Positions 52,365 to 60,398 of a DNA stretch of 64,000 bases are shown here, piece after piece; the stretch's first letter is position 1, and the number at the start of each line of letters is the position of its first letter. The notes below the pieces were generated by a model. It saw nothing but the letters and a program-made list of their open reading frames with translations, did no database searches and was not told where the DNA came from. Both the position numbers and the translations under genes were made by a program. The stretch covers positions 57,323 to 121,322 of the forward strand of contig CAIXLY010000025.1 of assembly GCA_903920455.1 (NCBI GenBank), in the 5' to 3' direction. This DNA is from an uncultured bacterium. GTDB taxonomy: Bacteria > Bacteroidota > Bacteroidia > Chitinophagales > Chitinophagaceae.

Positions 52365-52383
52365 GCTTCTAAAAATATATACC

Positions 52384-53013
52384 ATGTCAATACATTTAGG
52401 AGATGATGCACCAAATTTTAAGGCCTCAACAACTGAAGGCGAAATAGATTTTTATCAATACCTGGGCGATAGTTGGGGTGTTTTGTTTTCACATCCAGCT
52501 GATTTTACCCCGGTATGTACTACTGAGTTGGGTAGAACTGCTCTGTTGAAAGAAGAATTTGCAAAGCGCAATGTAAAAGTACTTGCAGTAAGTGTTGATC
52601 CATTGGATAAGCACATCACCTGGGTGAAGGACATTAACGAAACACAACATTGCTCAGTTGATTTTCCGATCATTGCGGATGAGGACAGGAAAGTGGCCAC
52701 GCTCTATGACATGATTCATCCAAATGCATCTGCAACCTTTACGGTACGATCACTTTTTATTATTGGCCCCGATAAGAAAATAAAACTTTTCATTACTTAT
52801 CCTGCATCTACAGGAAGAAATTTTGTTGAGGTTTTAAGGGTAATTGACTCTTTGCAGCTTACTGCAAAACATAGTGTTGCTACTCCTGCCGATTGGAAAG
52901 AGGGGGATGATGTAATTGTAGTTCCAGCAGTTTCAACCGAGGATGCCATCAAAAAGTTCCCCAAAGGCGTTAATGTGGTAAAGCCTTATTTGAGGTATAC
53001 GCCACAACCTTAG
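52384..53013 (+). CDS. 1-Cys peroxiredoxin (Prx6 type)
   Basis: A 209-residue thiol peroxidase. SHPADFTPVCTTELG (36-50) carries the peroxidatic C45 with T42, and the conserved arginine is in TVRSLFIIGPDKK. No second, resolving cysteine is visible, so this is the 1-Cys type that reduces hydrogen peroxide or lipid hydroperoxides with an external thiol. PADWKEGDDVIVVPAVS belongs to the long C-terminal part typical of Prx6. It has its own promoter and no close operon partner. Confidence 0.93.
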   Translation: MSIHLGDDAPNFKASTTEGEIDFYQYLGDSWGVLFSHPADFTPVCTTELGRTALLKEEFAKRNVKVLAVSVDPLDKHITWVKDINETQHCSVDFPIIADEDRKVATLYDMIHPNASATFTVRSLFIIGPDKKIKLFITYPASTGRNFVEVLRVIDSLQLTAKHSVATPADWKEGDDVIVVPAVSTEDAIKKFPKGVNVVKPYLRYTPQP

Positions 53014-53176
53014 GTTATTACAGGGTTTTTTTTAGGTTTATTCTGGGTCTAGGGTTTGAATTTGGTGTCTTGCGCACCAGACGATTGTTCTATTTATATG
53101 GTTAAACTTTTCTTGGAATGTTTACTAATACACATATTACCCCGATAAACCCTGAACAAATTCTTACCTTTGCCGA

Positions 53177-54220
53177 ATGGAGCCTCAGTCAAAACCCAAT
53201 ATACGCAGCCTAAGCAAGGAGGAAATTGCAGATTTTCTAGAACAAGCCGGCGAGCCGAAATTTCGCACTCAGCAAGTATGGGAATGGTTGTGGGAAAAGA
53301 ATGCCTTTGATTTTGAGGCCATGTCAAATTTGTCTAAGTCACTCAGGGCCAAGCTAGTAGAAGCATTTTCCTTTCCAGTTCTTACCATTAATGCTACACA
53401 GGTTAGTGAAGATGGAACAATAAAGTCGAGGTTCAAAACCTTCGATGATCACATGATTGAAGGAGTGTTGATTCCTACTGAGCAGCGACTGACCGCATGT
53501 GTATCTTCTCAGATTGGGTGTAGTTTAAACTGCAAGTTTTGTGCAACAGGATACCTCGAGCGCAAAAGGAATCTTTTTTTTGACGAAATATATGATCAAG
53601 TTGTCCTCCTGAACCAACAAGCCTTGCGTATTCATGGCAAGCGGCTAACCAATATCGTGTTTATGGGAATGGGTGAACCTCTTCTGAATTATAAGAGTAT
53701 GCTCAAGGCCATTGAGAGAATCACTGCACCCGATGGCTTAGCCATGGGAGCAAGACGGATAACCGTTTCAACTGCAGGTGTTTCGAAAATGATCAGGCAG
53801 CTAGGGGAAGACCAAGTGAGGTTTAAGCTGGCTGTTTCTTTACACGCTGCAAATGACAAGAAGCGTAATGAAATCATGCCCATCAACGAAACCAATGACT
53901 TAAAGTCTTTAGTTGATGCACTTAATTATTTCTACAAACACACCCAAAACGAAATTACGCTCGAATATATCCTATTTGATAAGTTCAATGACTCATTGGA
54001 GGATGCTGCGGAGTTGGTGAAGCTATATCGTCAGATTCCGGCAGATCTTGTAAATATCATCGAGTATAATCCGATAGACTTTGCACGATTTAAGAAACCT
54101 ACTGAAGAAAAAACTGAGGCCTTCATGCAATACCTTGAAAAAAATCGGGTTAACTCAAGGTTGAGAAGAAGCAGGGGAAAGGATATCGATGCGGCTTGCG
54201 GACAATTGGCAAACAAATAA
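53177..54220 (+). CDS. rlmN: Dual-specificity 23S rRNA/tRNA (adenine-C2)-methyltransferase
   Basis: Radical-SAM enzyme that methylates A2503 of 23S rRNA and A37 of some tRNAs. The cluster motif is C115-x3-C119-x2-C122 (GCSLNCKFCATG); the methyl-carrying cysteine is C341 in AACGQLANK, and MGMGEPLLNYK is the SAM region. At 347 residues the length is normal. TACCTTTG at 53165-53172 ends four bases before the ATG, which would make the mRNA essentially leaderless, although no -33 box is visible. Confidence 0.95.
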   Translation: MEPQSKPNIRSLSKEEIADFLEQAGEPKFRTQQVWEWLWEKNAFDFEAMSNLSKSLRAKLVEAFSFPVLTINATQVSEDGTIKSRFKTFDDHMIEGVLIPTEQRLTACVSSQIGCSLNCKFCATGYLERKRNLFFDEIYDQVVLLNQQALRIHGKRLTNIVFMGMGEPLLNYKSMLKAIERITAPDGLAMGARRITVSTAGVSKMIRQLGEDQVRFKLAVSLHAANDKKRNEIMPINETNDLKSLVDALNYFYKHTQNEITLEYILFDKFNDSLEDAAELVKLYRQIPADLVNIIEYNPIDFARFKKPTEEKTEAFMQYLEKNRVNSRLRRSRGKDIDAACGQLANK

Positions 54221-54310
54221 TTATTTCAAGGATTAATCTCCATTTATATTTCTCTATTACATTAATCATATTCATTCACTCATCCTGTTGTAAAACAGCA
54301 AACATCACAC

Positions 54311-55279
54311 ATGAAAAGAACAGACAATTTCTCAAAATTCGCAGCCAAGAAGAGCAACAGTGCAATCAAAGAAGAATTTCGCCAAGAAAAGAAAAAGTTT
54401 AAAAAAGAAAGGTCCGACGCAATAGATAAAAAGAAGATTGAAAAGCGCGCTGCGTCTGCTGCTGATCGTTCCTTGATTTCCGTTAACCGCTCAGCATCAA
54501 GTGAACTCCGTCCGGCAATGACTGTTCGTAAGCAGGACAAAACCATGCCACTTAACAAATACGTCGCACACTGTGGTGTCTGTTCTAGGCGAGATGCTGT
54601 TGAATTGATTAAAGATGGTAAAGTCAAGGTAAATGAAACGGTTATTTTAGAGCCGGGATTTAAGGTTGCTCCAAATGACGTTGTTTATTATTCCAACAAG
54701 AAAATAGTTCCAGAAAAGAATCTCGTTTATATTCTGCTCAATAAACCCAAAGATTATATTACAACAGCTGAAGATCCTGAGGGAAGAAAAACTGTTCTCG
54801 ATTTATTGAGGGGCGTTGCCACAGAGCGGATATTTCCAATAGGCCGACTAGACAGAAATACTACAGGAGTTCTTTTGCTTACCAATGATGGAGACCTCAC
54901 TCAAAAATTATCTCACCCATCCAATGAGGTTAGGAAAATTTATGAGGTAAAATTAGACAGGCCATTGAGTAAGGTCGATTTTGAAAGGTTGCTAAACGGG
55001 TTAGACTTGGAAGACGGCTTTGTTCGTCCGGATTCACTGGCTTATGCAGATGCAAAAGATAAAGCAGTCATCGGTATTGAGTTGCATAGTGGACGCAACA
55101 GGGTCGTGAGAAGAATGTTTGAATGTTTAGGATACGACGTAAGGAATCTTGATCGTGTCATGTATGGTAATTTGACCAAGAAGAATGTTGAAAGAGGAAA
55201 GTGGCGCTATCTCAATGAAAAGGAAATAAGACTTTTGAAATTCATGAATAGCTCTTTCGTCAAGAAAAGCAAAGACTAG
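54311..55279 (+). CDS. Pseudouridine synthase, RsuA/RluB/RluE/RluF family
   Basis: A 322-residue enzyme. The first 75 residues are an unusual Lys/Arg/Ser-rich, disordered-looking extension (KEEFRQEKKKFKKERSD). Then come an S4 domain (PLNKYVAHCGVCSRRDAVEL) and the catalytic domain with the nucleophilic Asp in GRLDRNTTGVLLLTNDGDL and RNRVVRRMFECLGYDV. It should isomerise one uridine in 23S (RluB-like) or 16S rRNA. The basic tail may help RNA binding. Confidence 0.88.
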   Translation: MKRTDNFSKFAAKKSNSAIKEEFRQEKKKFKKERSDAIDKKKIEKRAASAADRSLISVNRSASSELRPAMTVRKQDKTMPLNKYVAHCGVCSRRDAVELIKDGKVKVNETVILEPGFKVAPNDVVYYSNKKIVPEKNLVYILLNKPKDYITTAEDPEGRKTVLDLLRGVATERIFPIGRLDRNTTGVLLLTNDGDLTQKLSHPSNEVRKIYEVKLDRPLSKVDFERLLNGLDLEDGFVRPDSLAYADAKDKAVIGIELHSGRNRVVRRMFECLGYDVRNLDRVMYGNLTKKNVERGKWRYLNEKEIRLLKFMNSSFVKKSKD

Positions 55280-55359
55280 TAGCTAAACCCTTCGTATCTA
55301 AGTAAACGATATTAATTTTTTGTTAGGTTGCATGCAAAGCAACTTTAGTCAACAACCCA

Positions 55360-56094
55360 ATGCATATGGTGTTAGTTCAACCTCAGATCATCTATAAAGA
55401 CAGTGATCTGTTTGCCATCAACAAGCCATCCGGATGGCTTTCAATTCCCGATCGTCATGATGCTGAGATTACGTCAATCAAATCATGGTTTGAGTCAAGG
55501 GGAGAAAAAATATTTATCGTTCACAGAATTGATAGAGACACAAGTGGGCTATTGATTATTGCACGGAATGAAGAAGCGCATAGATATTTTAATACCCTGT
55601 TTGAAAAGCGTGCATTGACAAAAACGTATTATGGACTTGTAGCAGGATCTATTTCGGATGATGAGGGAGTATATGATCAGCCCATTGAGCCTCATCCAGT
55701 AATCCAAGGCCGCATGCGTGTTGGGCGTAAAGGGAAGTCGGCTATTACGCATTACCGCGTTGAAGAAAGGTTCAGGGGATTTAGTTGGGTGAGGTTTCAA
55801 ATCGAAACGGGCCGAACGCATCAAATCAGGGTGCATCTTCAAAATGCGGGCCACTCACTTGTCTGTGATCCGCTTTATGGCAATATGGATCCTGTCCTTC
55901 TGTCAACCTTTAAGAAAAAATTCAAACTCTCGAAAGAAGAGCTCGATGAGCGGCCTTTGCTTTCCAGGCTGGCATTGCACGCCTACAGCATGGAATTGAC
56001 AAACCTGAAAGAAGAGCCGCTTAGTCTTACCGCACCCTTATCAAAAGATCTTGAAACCACACTAAAGCAGTTGGGGAAGTGGGGAAGAAAATAA
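55360..56094 (+). CDS. Pseudouridine synthase, short RluA family
   Basis: A 244-residue RluA-family enzyme without an S4 domain. The catalytic Asp is in IVHRIDRDTSGLLIIARNEE, and ETGRTHQIRVHLQNAGHSLVC is the core motif; NKPSGWLSIPD is the first loop. Length and lack of S4 resemble RluA or TruC; the modified site is not decided. The third residue is also Met, so the start may be two codons later. It converges on hisS. Confidence 0.88.
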   Translation: MHMVLVQPQIIYKDSDLFAINKPSGWLSIPDRHDAEITSIKSWFESRGEKIFIVHRIDRDTSGLLIIARNEEAHRYFNTLFEKRALTKTYYGLVAGSISDDEGVYDQPIEPHPVIQGRMRVGRKGKSAITHYRVEERFRGFSWVRFQIETGRTHQIRVHLQNAGHSLVCDPLYGNMDPVLLSTFKKKFKLSKEELDERPLLSRLALHAYSMELTNLKEEPLSLTAPLSKDLETTLKQLGKWGRK

Positions 56095-56139
56095 GGGGCG
56101 TGTCATTATTTTTCATGACTTGCTACCGAAGCCTATCTT

Positions 56140-57507
56140 CTATGACTTAATGTTTAGCCCTATTTCTTCTTGCTTTACTTCCTGCTGTTCTCCGGTGCTT
56201 AATTTTTTGACTATCGCAGTTCCGGATAAAATTTCTTTGCTTCCAACAATAACAATATAGGGGATGGATTTTCTTTCTGCATATTTGAATTGCTTATCAA
56301 ATTTCGCAGCTTCATGATAAATTTCACAGGCAATGCCTTGGGCACGCAATTGCTGAGCCAACGGCAAAACATGATTTTGTTCAGTCTCGCCAGTATTGAA
56401 AAACAAGGCGGTTGTTCCAGTTTGTATATGTTCAGGGAATACGTTGAGTTCCTCCATGACATCATAGATTCGGTCTACACCAAATGAAATACCAACGCCT
56501 TCAATCCCCTTAACCCCAAACAGTCCGGTTAGGTCGTCATACCTGCCTCCTCCGCCAATACTGCCCATTTGAGCGCCTGTTGCCTTCACTTCAAAAATTG
56601 TTCCAGTATAGTAGTTGAGGCCGCGGGCTAGTGAAAAGTCGACTACCATTTCTTCGCTCGAAACGTTATTTTTATATTGCTCAAGAATATATCTTATCTC
56701 TCTAATGCCATCTTCTCCAATGGTGTTTCCGTTGAGCATGCTCATCAACTGATCAAGTTTTTCTTCATTTGTGCCTGCAATAGAAATGAATGACTCAACA
56801 ACGCTTATTTGATTGTTTGTTAAGCCTCTAGAAGCAAGTTCTTCCTTTACTTTTTCAATTCCAATCTTATCTAGTTTATCAATCGCAACAGTGATGTCAG
56901 TCATTCGATCTTCTCCGCCACAAAGCATGGCTAATGCATGAAGTATTTTTCTGTTGTTGATGTGTATTTCAATGCCAACTCGCAGATGTTTAAATACGGA
57001 TGAGTAAATTAATGCAAGCTCAATTTCATGAAGCAGAGAGCTGCTTCCGGCTACGTCTGCATCGCATTGGTAGAACTCTCTGTATCTTCCTCGTTGGGGT
57101 CTGTCGGCGCGCCATACGGGTTGCATCTGGTATCTCTTAAAGGGCATGGTAAGCTGACCTTGGTTCATCGCTACGTATCTGGCGAATGGAATGGTTAAGT
57201 CATATCTTAACGCTCGTTCTGTAATTCCTTTATTTGTTTTTCCCTCAAGTACTTTTTCAAAGTCTTCCCTAGCGGATGCTTGCTTTGTTGGGTTGTCTAA
57301 TCCGTTATTTAATATCTTGAAGATTAGTTTATCTCCCTCATCACCATATTTGCCTAGCAAGGTTTCGGTGTTCTCCAAGGCAGGAGTTTCTAATGGCTCA
57401 AACCCGTAGGTTTCAAAGGTTGAACGAATGGTATTGAAAATGAAATTCCTTCTGCGTAAAACAGCTGCAGAAAAATCTCTTGTACCTTGTGGTATGGAAG
57501 CTTTCAT
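56140..57507 (-). CDS. hisS: Histidyl-tRNA synthetase
   Basis: Class II aminoacyl-tRNA synthetase, 455 residues. Motif 2 is in FYQCDADVAG, preceded by KRYQMQPVWRADRPQRGRYRE; the histidine-A region is ARGLNYYTGTIFEV and motif 3 is GVGISFGVDRI. The C-terminal anticodon-binding domain includes KQFKYAERKSIPYIVIVGS. The phosphatase gene ends nine bases upstream on the same strand, so they form one transcript. Confidence 0.95.
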   Translation of the reverse strand: MKASIPQGTRDFSAAVLRRRNFIFNTIRSTFETYGFEPLETPALENTETLLGKYGDEGDKLIFKILNNGLDNPTKQASAREDFEKVLEGKTNKGITERALRYDLTIPFARYVAMNQGQLTMPFKRYQMQPVWRADRPQRGRYREFYQCDADVAGSSSLLHEIELALIYSSVFKHLRVGIEIHINNRKILHALAMLCGGEDRMTDITVAIDKLDKIGIEKVKEELASRGLTNNQISVVESFISIAGTNEEKLDQLMSMLNGNTIGEDGIREIRYILEQYKNNVSSEEMVVDFSLARGLNYYTGTIFEVKATGAQMGSIGGGGRYDDLTGLFGVKGIEGVGISFGVDRIYDVMEELNVFPEHIQTGTTALFFNTGETEQNHVLPLAQQLRAQGIACEIYHEAAKFDKQFKYAERKSIPYIVIVGSKEILSGTAIVKKLSTGEQQEVKQEEIGLNIKS

Positions 57508-57516
57508 GTGGCTAAG

Positions 57517-57987
57517 TTAAGGCTGTTTTTTGGATGTGTGTTTCCTTATCATTGCTTCGCATGCTTCTTCAATCAGGCCGTAGACTTCATGAAATGCCGC
57601 TTCTGATCTTCCCCATGGATCTGGAACATCCATGTCTTTTCCAGGAAGGGAATAATTGAGCAGCAATTGTACCTTTTGGGGATCGTATTTCTCTTTGGCA
57701 ATATATTTTATCTCTCTCATCACATCTGCTGCCATGGGAATAATCAAATCAAATTGATCAAAAGCCTCTGCCTTAAATGTCATTGAGCGTTGGCCTGAAA
57801 TGTCTACACCATTCAATATTGAAACCTCTTGTGACATGTAATGTGGAGGCTCCCCATTGTGGTATCCGTTTGTGCCTGCACTATCTACTTCCCAAAGAAG
57901 TCCTTGTTCCTTACATTTATGTTGAAGTATGCCTTCTGCAATAGGGCTTCTGCAAATGTTGCCCAAGCAAACCATGAGAATCTTCAT
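57517..57987 (-). CDS. Low-molecular-weight protein tyrosine phosphatase
   Basis: A 156-residue enzyme from the ATG at 57987: MKILMVCLGNICRSPIAEG, with the phosphate loop C7-x5-R13 and the general acid in VPDPWGRSEAAF. A longer frame starting at 58029 would add 14 residues across the TACCTTTG promoter-like box (58003-57996), so I rejected it. It removes phosphate from phosphotyrosine or related low-molecular-weight substrates; partner kinases are not in the window. Upstream of hisS. Confidence 0.9.
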   Translation of the reverse strand: MKILMVCLGNICRSPIAEGILQHKCKEQGLLWEVDSAGTNGYHNGEPPHYMSQEVSILNGVDISGQRSMTFKAEAFDQFDLIIPMAADVMREIKYIAKEKYDPQKVQLLLNYSLPGKDMDVPDPWGRSEAAFHEVYGLIEEACEAMIRKHTSKKQP

Positions 57988-58051
57988 TTTTATTGCAAAG
58001 GTAGGGGGAAGGCTGGTAGGGGGTATCATTATCCCTGCTTAAGAAGCTGTT

Positions 58052-58082
58052 TTTGCTAATTCCTTCATTACGACTAATTTTG
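58052..58082 (+). promoter_or_regulatory. Promoter of lpdA
   Basis: TTTG at 58052-58055 and TAATTTTG at 58075-58082, exactly 19 bases apart; full match to TTTG-N19-TAnnTTTG. The leader would be about 20 bases. Confidence 0.72.
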
Positions 58083-58108
58083 ACCCACAATCACTAAATA
58101 AATTTTTC

Positions 58109-59515
58109 ATGGCATACGATGTACTTGTATTAGGAAGTGGTCCTGGTGGCTATCCTGCAGCAATTAGGGCTTCTCAACTTGGCTTAAAGGTGGCTATCAT
58201 TGAAAAGGAAAGTTTGGGTGGTGTTTGCCTTAACTGGGGATGTATCCCAACGAAGGCCCTCCTGAAGAGTGCGCAAGTATACGAGTATATGAAGCACAGC
58301 GTTGATTATGGAATCAAGAGCAGTGGCGTTGAACATGATTTTGGCGCTGTGGTAAAAAGAAGCCGGGGAGTTGCTGATAAGATGAGCAAGGGTGTTCAGT
58401 TTTTGATGAAGAAGAACAAGATTGATGTGGTGATGGGCTATGGCAAAATTATTTCAAAAGGGAAAATTGAAGTTTCATCTGCTGATGGAAAAAAAGAAGT
58501 TGTAGAGGGTAAGTATATCATCATTGCTACAGGTGCTAGAAGCCGACAGCTCCCTAATCTTCCTCAGGACGGAAAGAAGATTATTGGATACAGGGAAGCC
58601 ATGGTGCTTCCTACTCAGCCCAAATCAATGATTGTTGTTGGAAGTGGTGCAATTGGTGTTGAGTTTGCAGATTTTTATAATACGATGGGCACCAAGGTTA
58701 CGGTGGTGGAATTTATGCCAAGAATCGTTCCTGTTGAAGATGAAGACATCAGCAAGGAATTGGAAAAGCATTTGAAAAAGAAAGGAGTAAATATCTTGAC
58801 TTCAAGTGAAGTTATAAAAGTTGATATCTCTGGCTCAGGGGTTAAGGCCACTGTAAAAAACGCTGCCGGAGAATCTGTTTTAGAGGCTGATATTCTATTG
58901 AGCGCAGTTGGCATTGCTCCAAATATTGAGAAAATTGGACTTGAGGAGATGGGGGTAAAAATGGATAAAGGCAGGATCGTAGTTGACAAGGGTCAACAGA
59001 CATCTGTTGCTGGTATTTATGCGATTGGTGATTGCTCTCCTGGTCAGGCCCTCGCCCACGTTGCTGGTAAAGAGGGGATTAATGCTGCAGAGAGCATCGC
59101 TTATCTTGAGAAAAAGCACAACCATCAGCCCGATGGCATCGATTATAATAACATCCCAGGGTGCACCTACTGCTCCCCTGAGATCGCATCTGTTGGGTAT
59201 ACTGAAAAGGCTGCAAAAGAGGCAGGATATGAGGTGAAGGTGGGTAAATTCCCTTTCATGGCCAGTGGAAAGGCCAGTGCTGCAGGCAATACAGATGGCT
59301 TTGTAAAGGTCATTTTTGATGCCAAATACGGTGAGTTTTTGGGGGCACATATGATTGGCGCAGGCGTAACAGAGTTAATTGCTGAGGTCGTTGTTGCCCG
59401 TAAACTCGAAACTACCCACCATGAGATCCTTAACGCCATTCACCCCCATCCAACTATGAGTGAGGCAGTTAAAGAGGCGGTAGCTGCTGCTTATGGGGAA
59501 GCTATTGATATTTAA
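58109..59515 (+). CDS. lpdA: Dihydrolipoamide dehydrogenase (E3)
   Basis: A 468-residue FAD/NAD disulfide oxidoreductase that reoxidises lipoamide in the pyruvate and 2-oxoglutarate dehydrogenase complexes. The FAD loop is VLVLGSGPGGYPAA; the redox disulfide is C40/C45 in GGVCLNWGCIPTK; GSGAIGVEFADFYNTMG is the NAD loop, IYAIGDCSPGQALAHVA is the second FAD region, and the catalytic His is in AIHPHPTMSEAVKEA. It is not beside E1/E2 genes. A large alternative-hairpin element follows the stop codon. Confidence 0.96.
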   Translation: MAYDVLVLGSGPGGYPAAIRASQLGLKVAIIEKESLGGVCLNWGCIPTKALLKSAQVYEYMKHSVDYGIKSSGVEHDFGAVVKRSRGVADKMSKGVQFLMKKNKIDVVMGYGKIISKGKIEVSSADGKKEVVEGKYIIIATGARSRQLPNLPQDGKKIIGYREAMVLPTQPKSMIVVGSGAIGVEFADFYNTMGTKVTVVEFMPRIVPVEDEDISKELEKHLKKKGVNILTSSEVIKVDISGSGVKATVKNAAGESVLEADILLSAVGIAPNIEKIGLEEMGVKMDKGRIVVDKGQQTSVAGIYAIGDCSPGQALAHVAGKEGINAAESIAYLEKKHNHQPDGIDYNNIPGCTYCSPEIASVGYTEKAAKEAGYEVKVGKFPFMASGKASAAGNTDGFVKVIFDAKYGEFLGAHMIGAGVTELIAEVVVARKLETTHHEILNAIHPHPTMSEAVKEAVAAAYGEAIDI

Positions 59516-59518
59516 GGA

Positions 59519-59590
59519 AATACAAGGTTGAGAGAGGTTTAAATTTAAAGGGTCTAATAAATCTCTCTCAACCTCCCTCAACCTTGTATT
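59519..59590 (+). repeat. Nested alternative hairpins in the lpdA 3' region
   Basis: A long inverted repeat begins four bases after the lpdA stop. The left arm (59519-59539) pairs with 59570-59590, 21 positions with one mismatch. The same left bases (59525-59541) also pair with 59558-59574, 17 positions including one wobble, because the right side holds two copies of a CTCAACC-type unit. The two hairpins exclude each other. No T tract follows, so it is not a standard terminator; it may stabilise the lpdA 3' end. Confidence 0.7.
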
Positions 59591-59624
59591 CAATCCTAAC
59601 TCCCTTAAAACCCTCCATATTTAT

Positions 59625-59655
59625 TTTGAATATTGGCAATCAGGCCTTACCTTTG
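59625..59655 (+). promoter_or_regulatory. Promoter of the rpmB-rpmG-DUF4295 operon
   Basis: TTTG at 59625-59628 and TACCTTTG at 59648-59655 with exactly 19 bases between; full consensus match. Start near 59660, leader about 20 bases. Confidence 0.75.
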
Positions 59656-59678
59656 CCATCCCTAAAAAAATTCAGTTT

Positions 59679-59915
59679 ATGGCACGAGTATGTCAGGTTA
59701 CGGGAAAGAGGCCGATCACAGGAAACAAGGTTTCCCACTCTAATATTAAGACGAAACGTCGTTTTCTGCCGAACCTTCAGACAAAAAGGTTTTTCTTGGC
59801 TGAGGAAGATAAGTGGATAACACTTAAGCTTTCTTCAGATGCAATCCGTACGATCAATAAAAATGGTCTATACAGTGTTGTAAAGGAACTCAGGGCTGCA
59901 GGCGTCAGCATTTAA
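59679..59915 (+). CDS. rpmB: 50S ribosomal protein L28
   Basis: A 78-residue L28 protein: [20 protein letters not shown] at the start, then [15 protein letters not shown] and the C-terminal [16 protein letters not shown]. Cysteine C5 is single, so no zinc site. First gene of a three-gene ribosomal operon behind a consensus promoter, 21 bases before rpmG. Confidence 0.96.
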   Translation: MARVCQVTGKRPITGNKVSHSNIKTKRRFLPNLQTKRFFLAEEDKWITLKLSSDAIRTINKNGLYSVVKELRAAGVSI

Positions 59916-59936
59916 TAATCGATATAAACAAAAGCA

Positions 59937-60119
59937 ATGGCTAAGAAAGGCAGTAGGGTTCAGGTGATAATGGAGTGCACAGAGCACAAAACAAGTGGCT
60001 TACCGGGTACAAGTCGCTACATCACCACCAAGAACAAAAAGAATACCCCAGAGCGTATGGAGTTGAAGAAATACAACCCCATCATGAAAAAATGTACTGT
60101 ACACAAAGAAATTAAATAA
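59937..60119 (+). CDS. rpmG: 50S ribosomal protein L33
   Basis: A 60-residue L33: [20 protein letters not shown] and [19 protein letters not shown] are the family core. The four-cysteine zinc site of many L33 proteins is absent; instead there are two C-x2-H pairs (CTEH near 14-17 and CTVH near 53-56), which may or may not bind metal. It lies between rpmB and the DUF4295 gene. Confidence 0.95.
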   Translation: MAKKGSRVQVIMECTEHKTSGLPGTSRYITTKNKKNTPERMELKKYNPIMKKCTVHKEIK

Positions 60120-60121
60120 TC

Positions 60122-60292
60122 ATGGCAAAAACAGCTTCCAAAAACGCTAAAGTAAAAGATCTTAAGGCTTCTGCCGAGGCCAAGAACTGGACTAAAGTTA
60201 TCAGGGCACTAAGAAGTCCTAAGACCGGAGCCTACACCTTTAAGGAGGCAATTGTTCATAAGGACAAGGTCAAGGAATACTTGGCGCAATAA
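60122..60292 (+). CDS. DUF4295 protein, Bacteroidota-specific ribosomal protein
   Basis: A 56-residue gene starting two bases after the rpmG stop (ATG at 60122, stop at 60290-60292). The basic sequence begins MAKTASKNAKVKDLKASAE and contains WTKVIRALRSPKTGAYTFKE, the DUF4295 signature. As I recall, a structural study of a Flavobacterium ribosome found this family as a new large-subunit protein, named bL38. Its presence is a good mark of Bacteroidota. Confidence 0.9.
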   Translation: MAKTASKNAKVKDLKASAEAKNWTKVIRALRSPKTGAYTFKEAIVHKDKVKEYLAQ

Positions 60293-60315
60293 TTTTTTAT
60301 TGTCAACATCATTAG

Positions 60316-60354
60316 AGCTGTTCCGTTTAACTTTGCGGGACAGCTTTTGTTTTA
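60316..60354 (+). terminator. Terminator after the L28-L33-DUF4295 operon
   Basis: AGCTGTTCCG (60316-60325) pairs with CGGGACAGCT (60336-60345) with one wobble, followed by TTTTGTTTT. The loop contains TAACTTTG (60328-60335), a promoter-like box, possibly serving ftsY at 60399. Confidence 0.8.
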
Positions 60355-60398
60355 TATACAGGTAAGCATTGCTGAATATTGTTTAATTACTGGAACCT

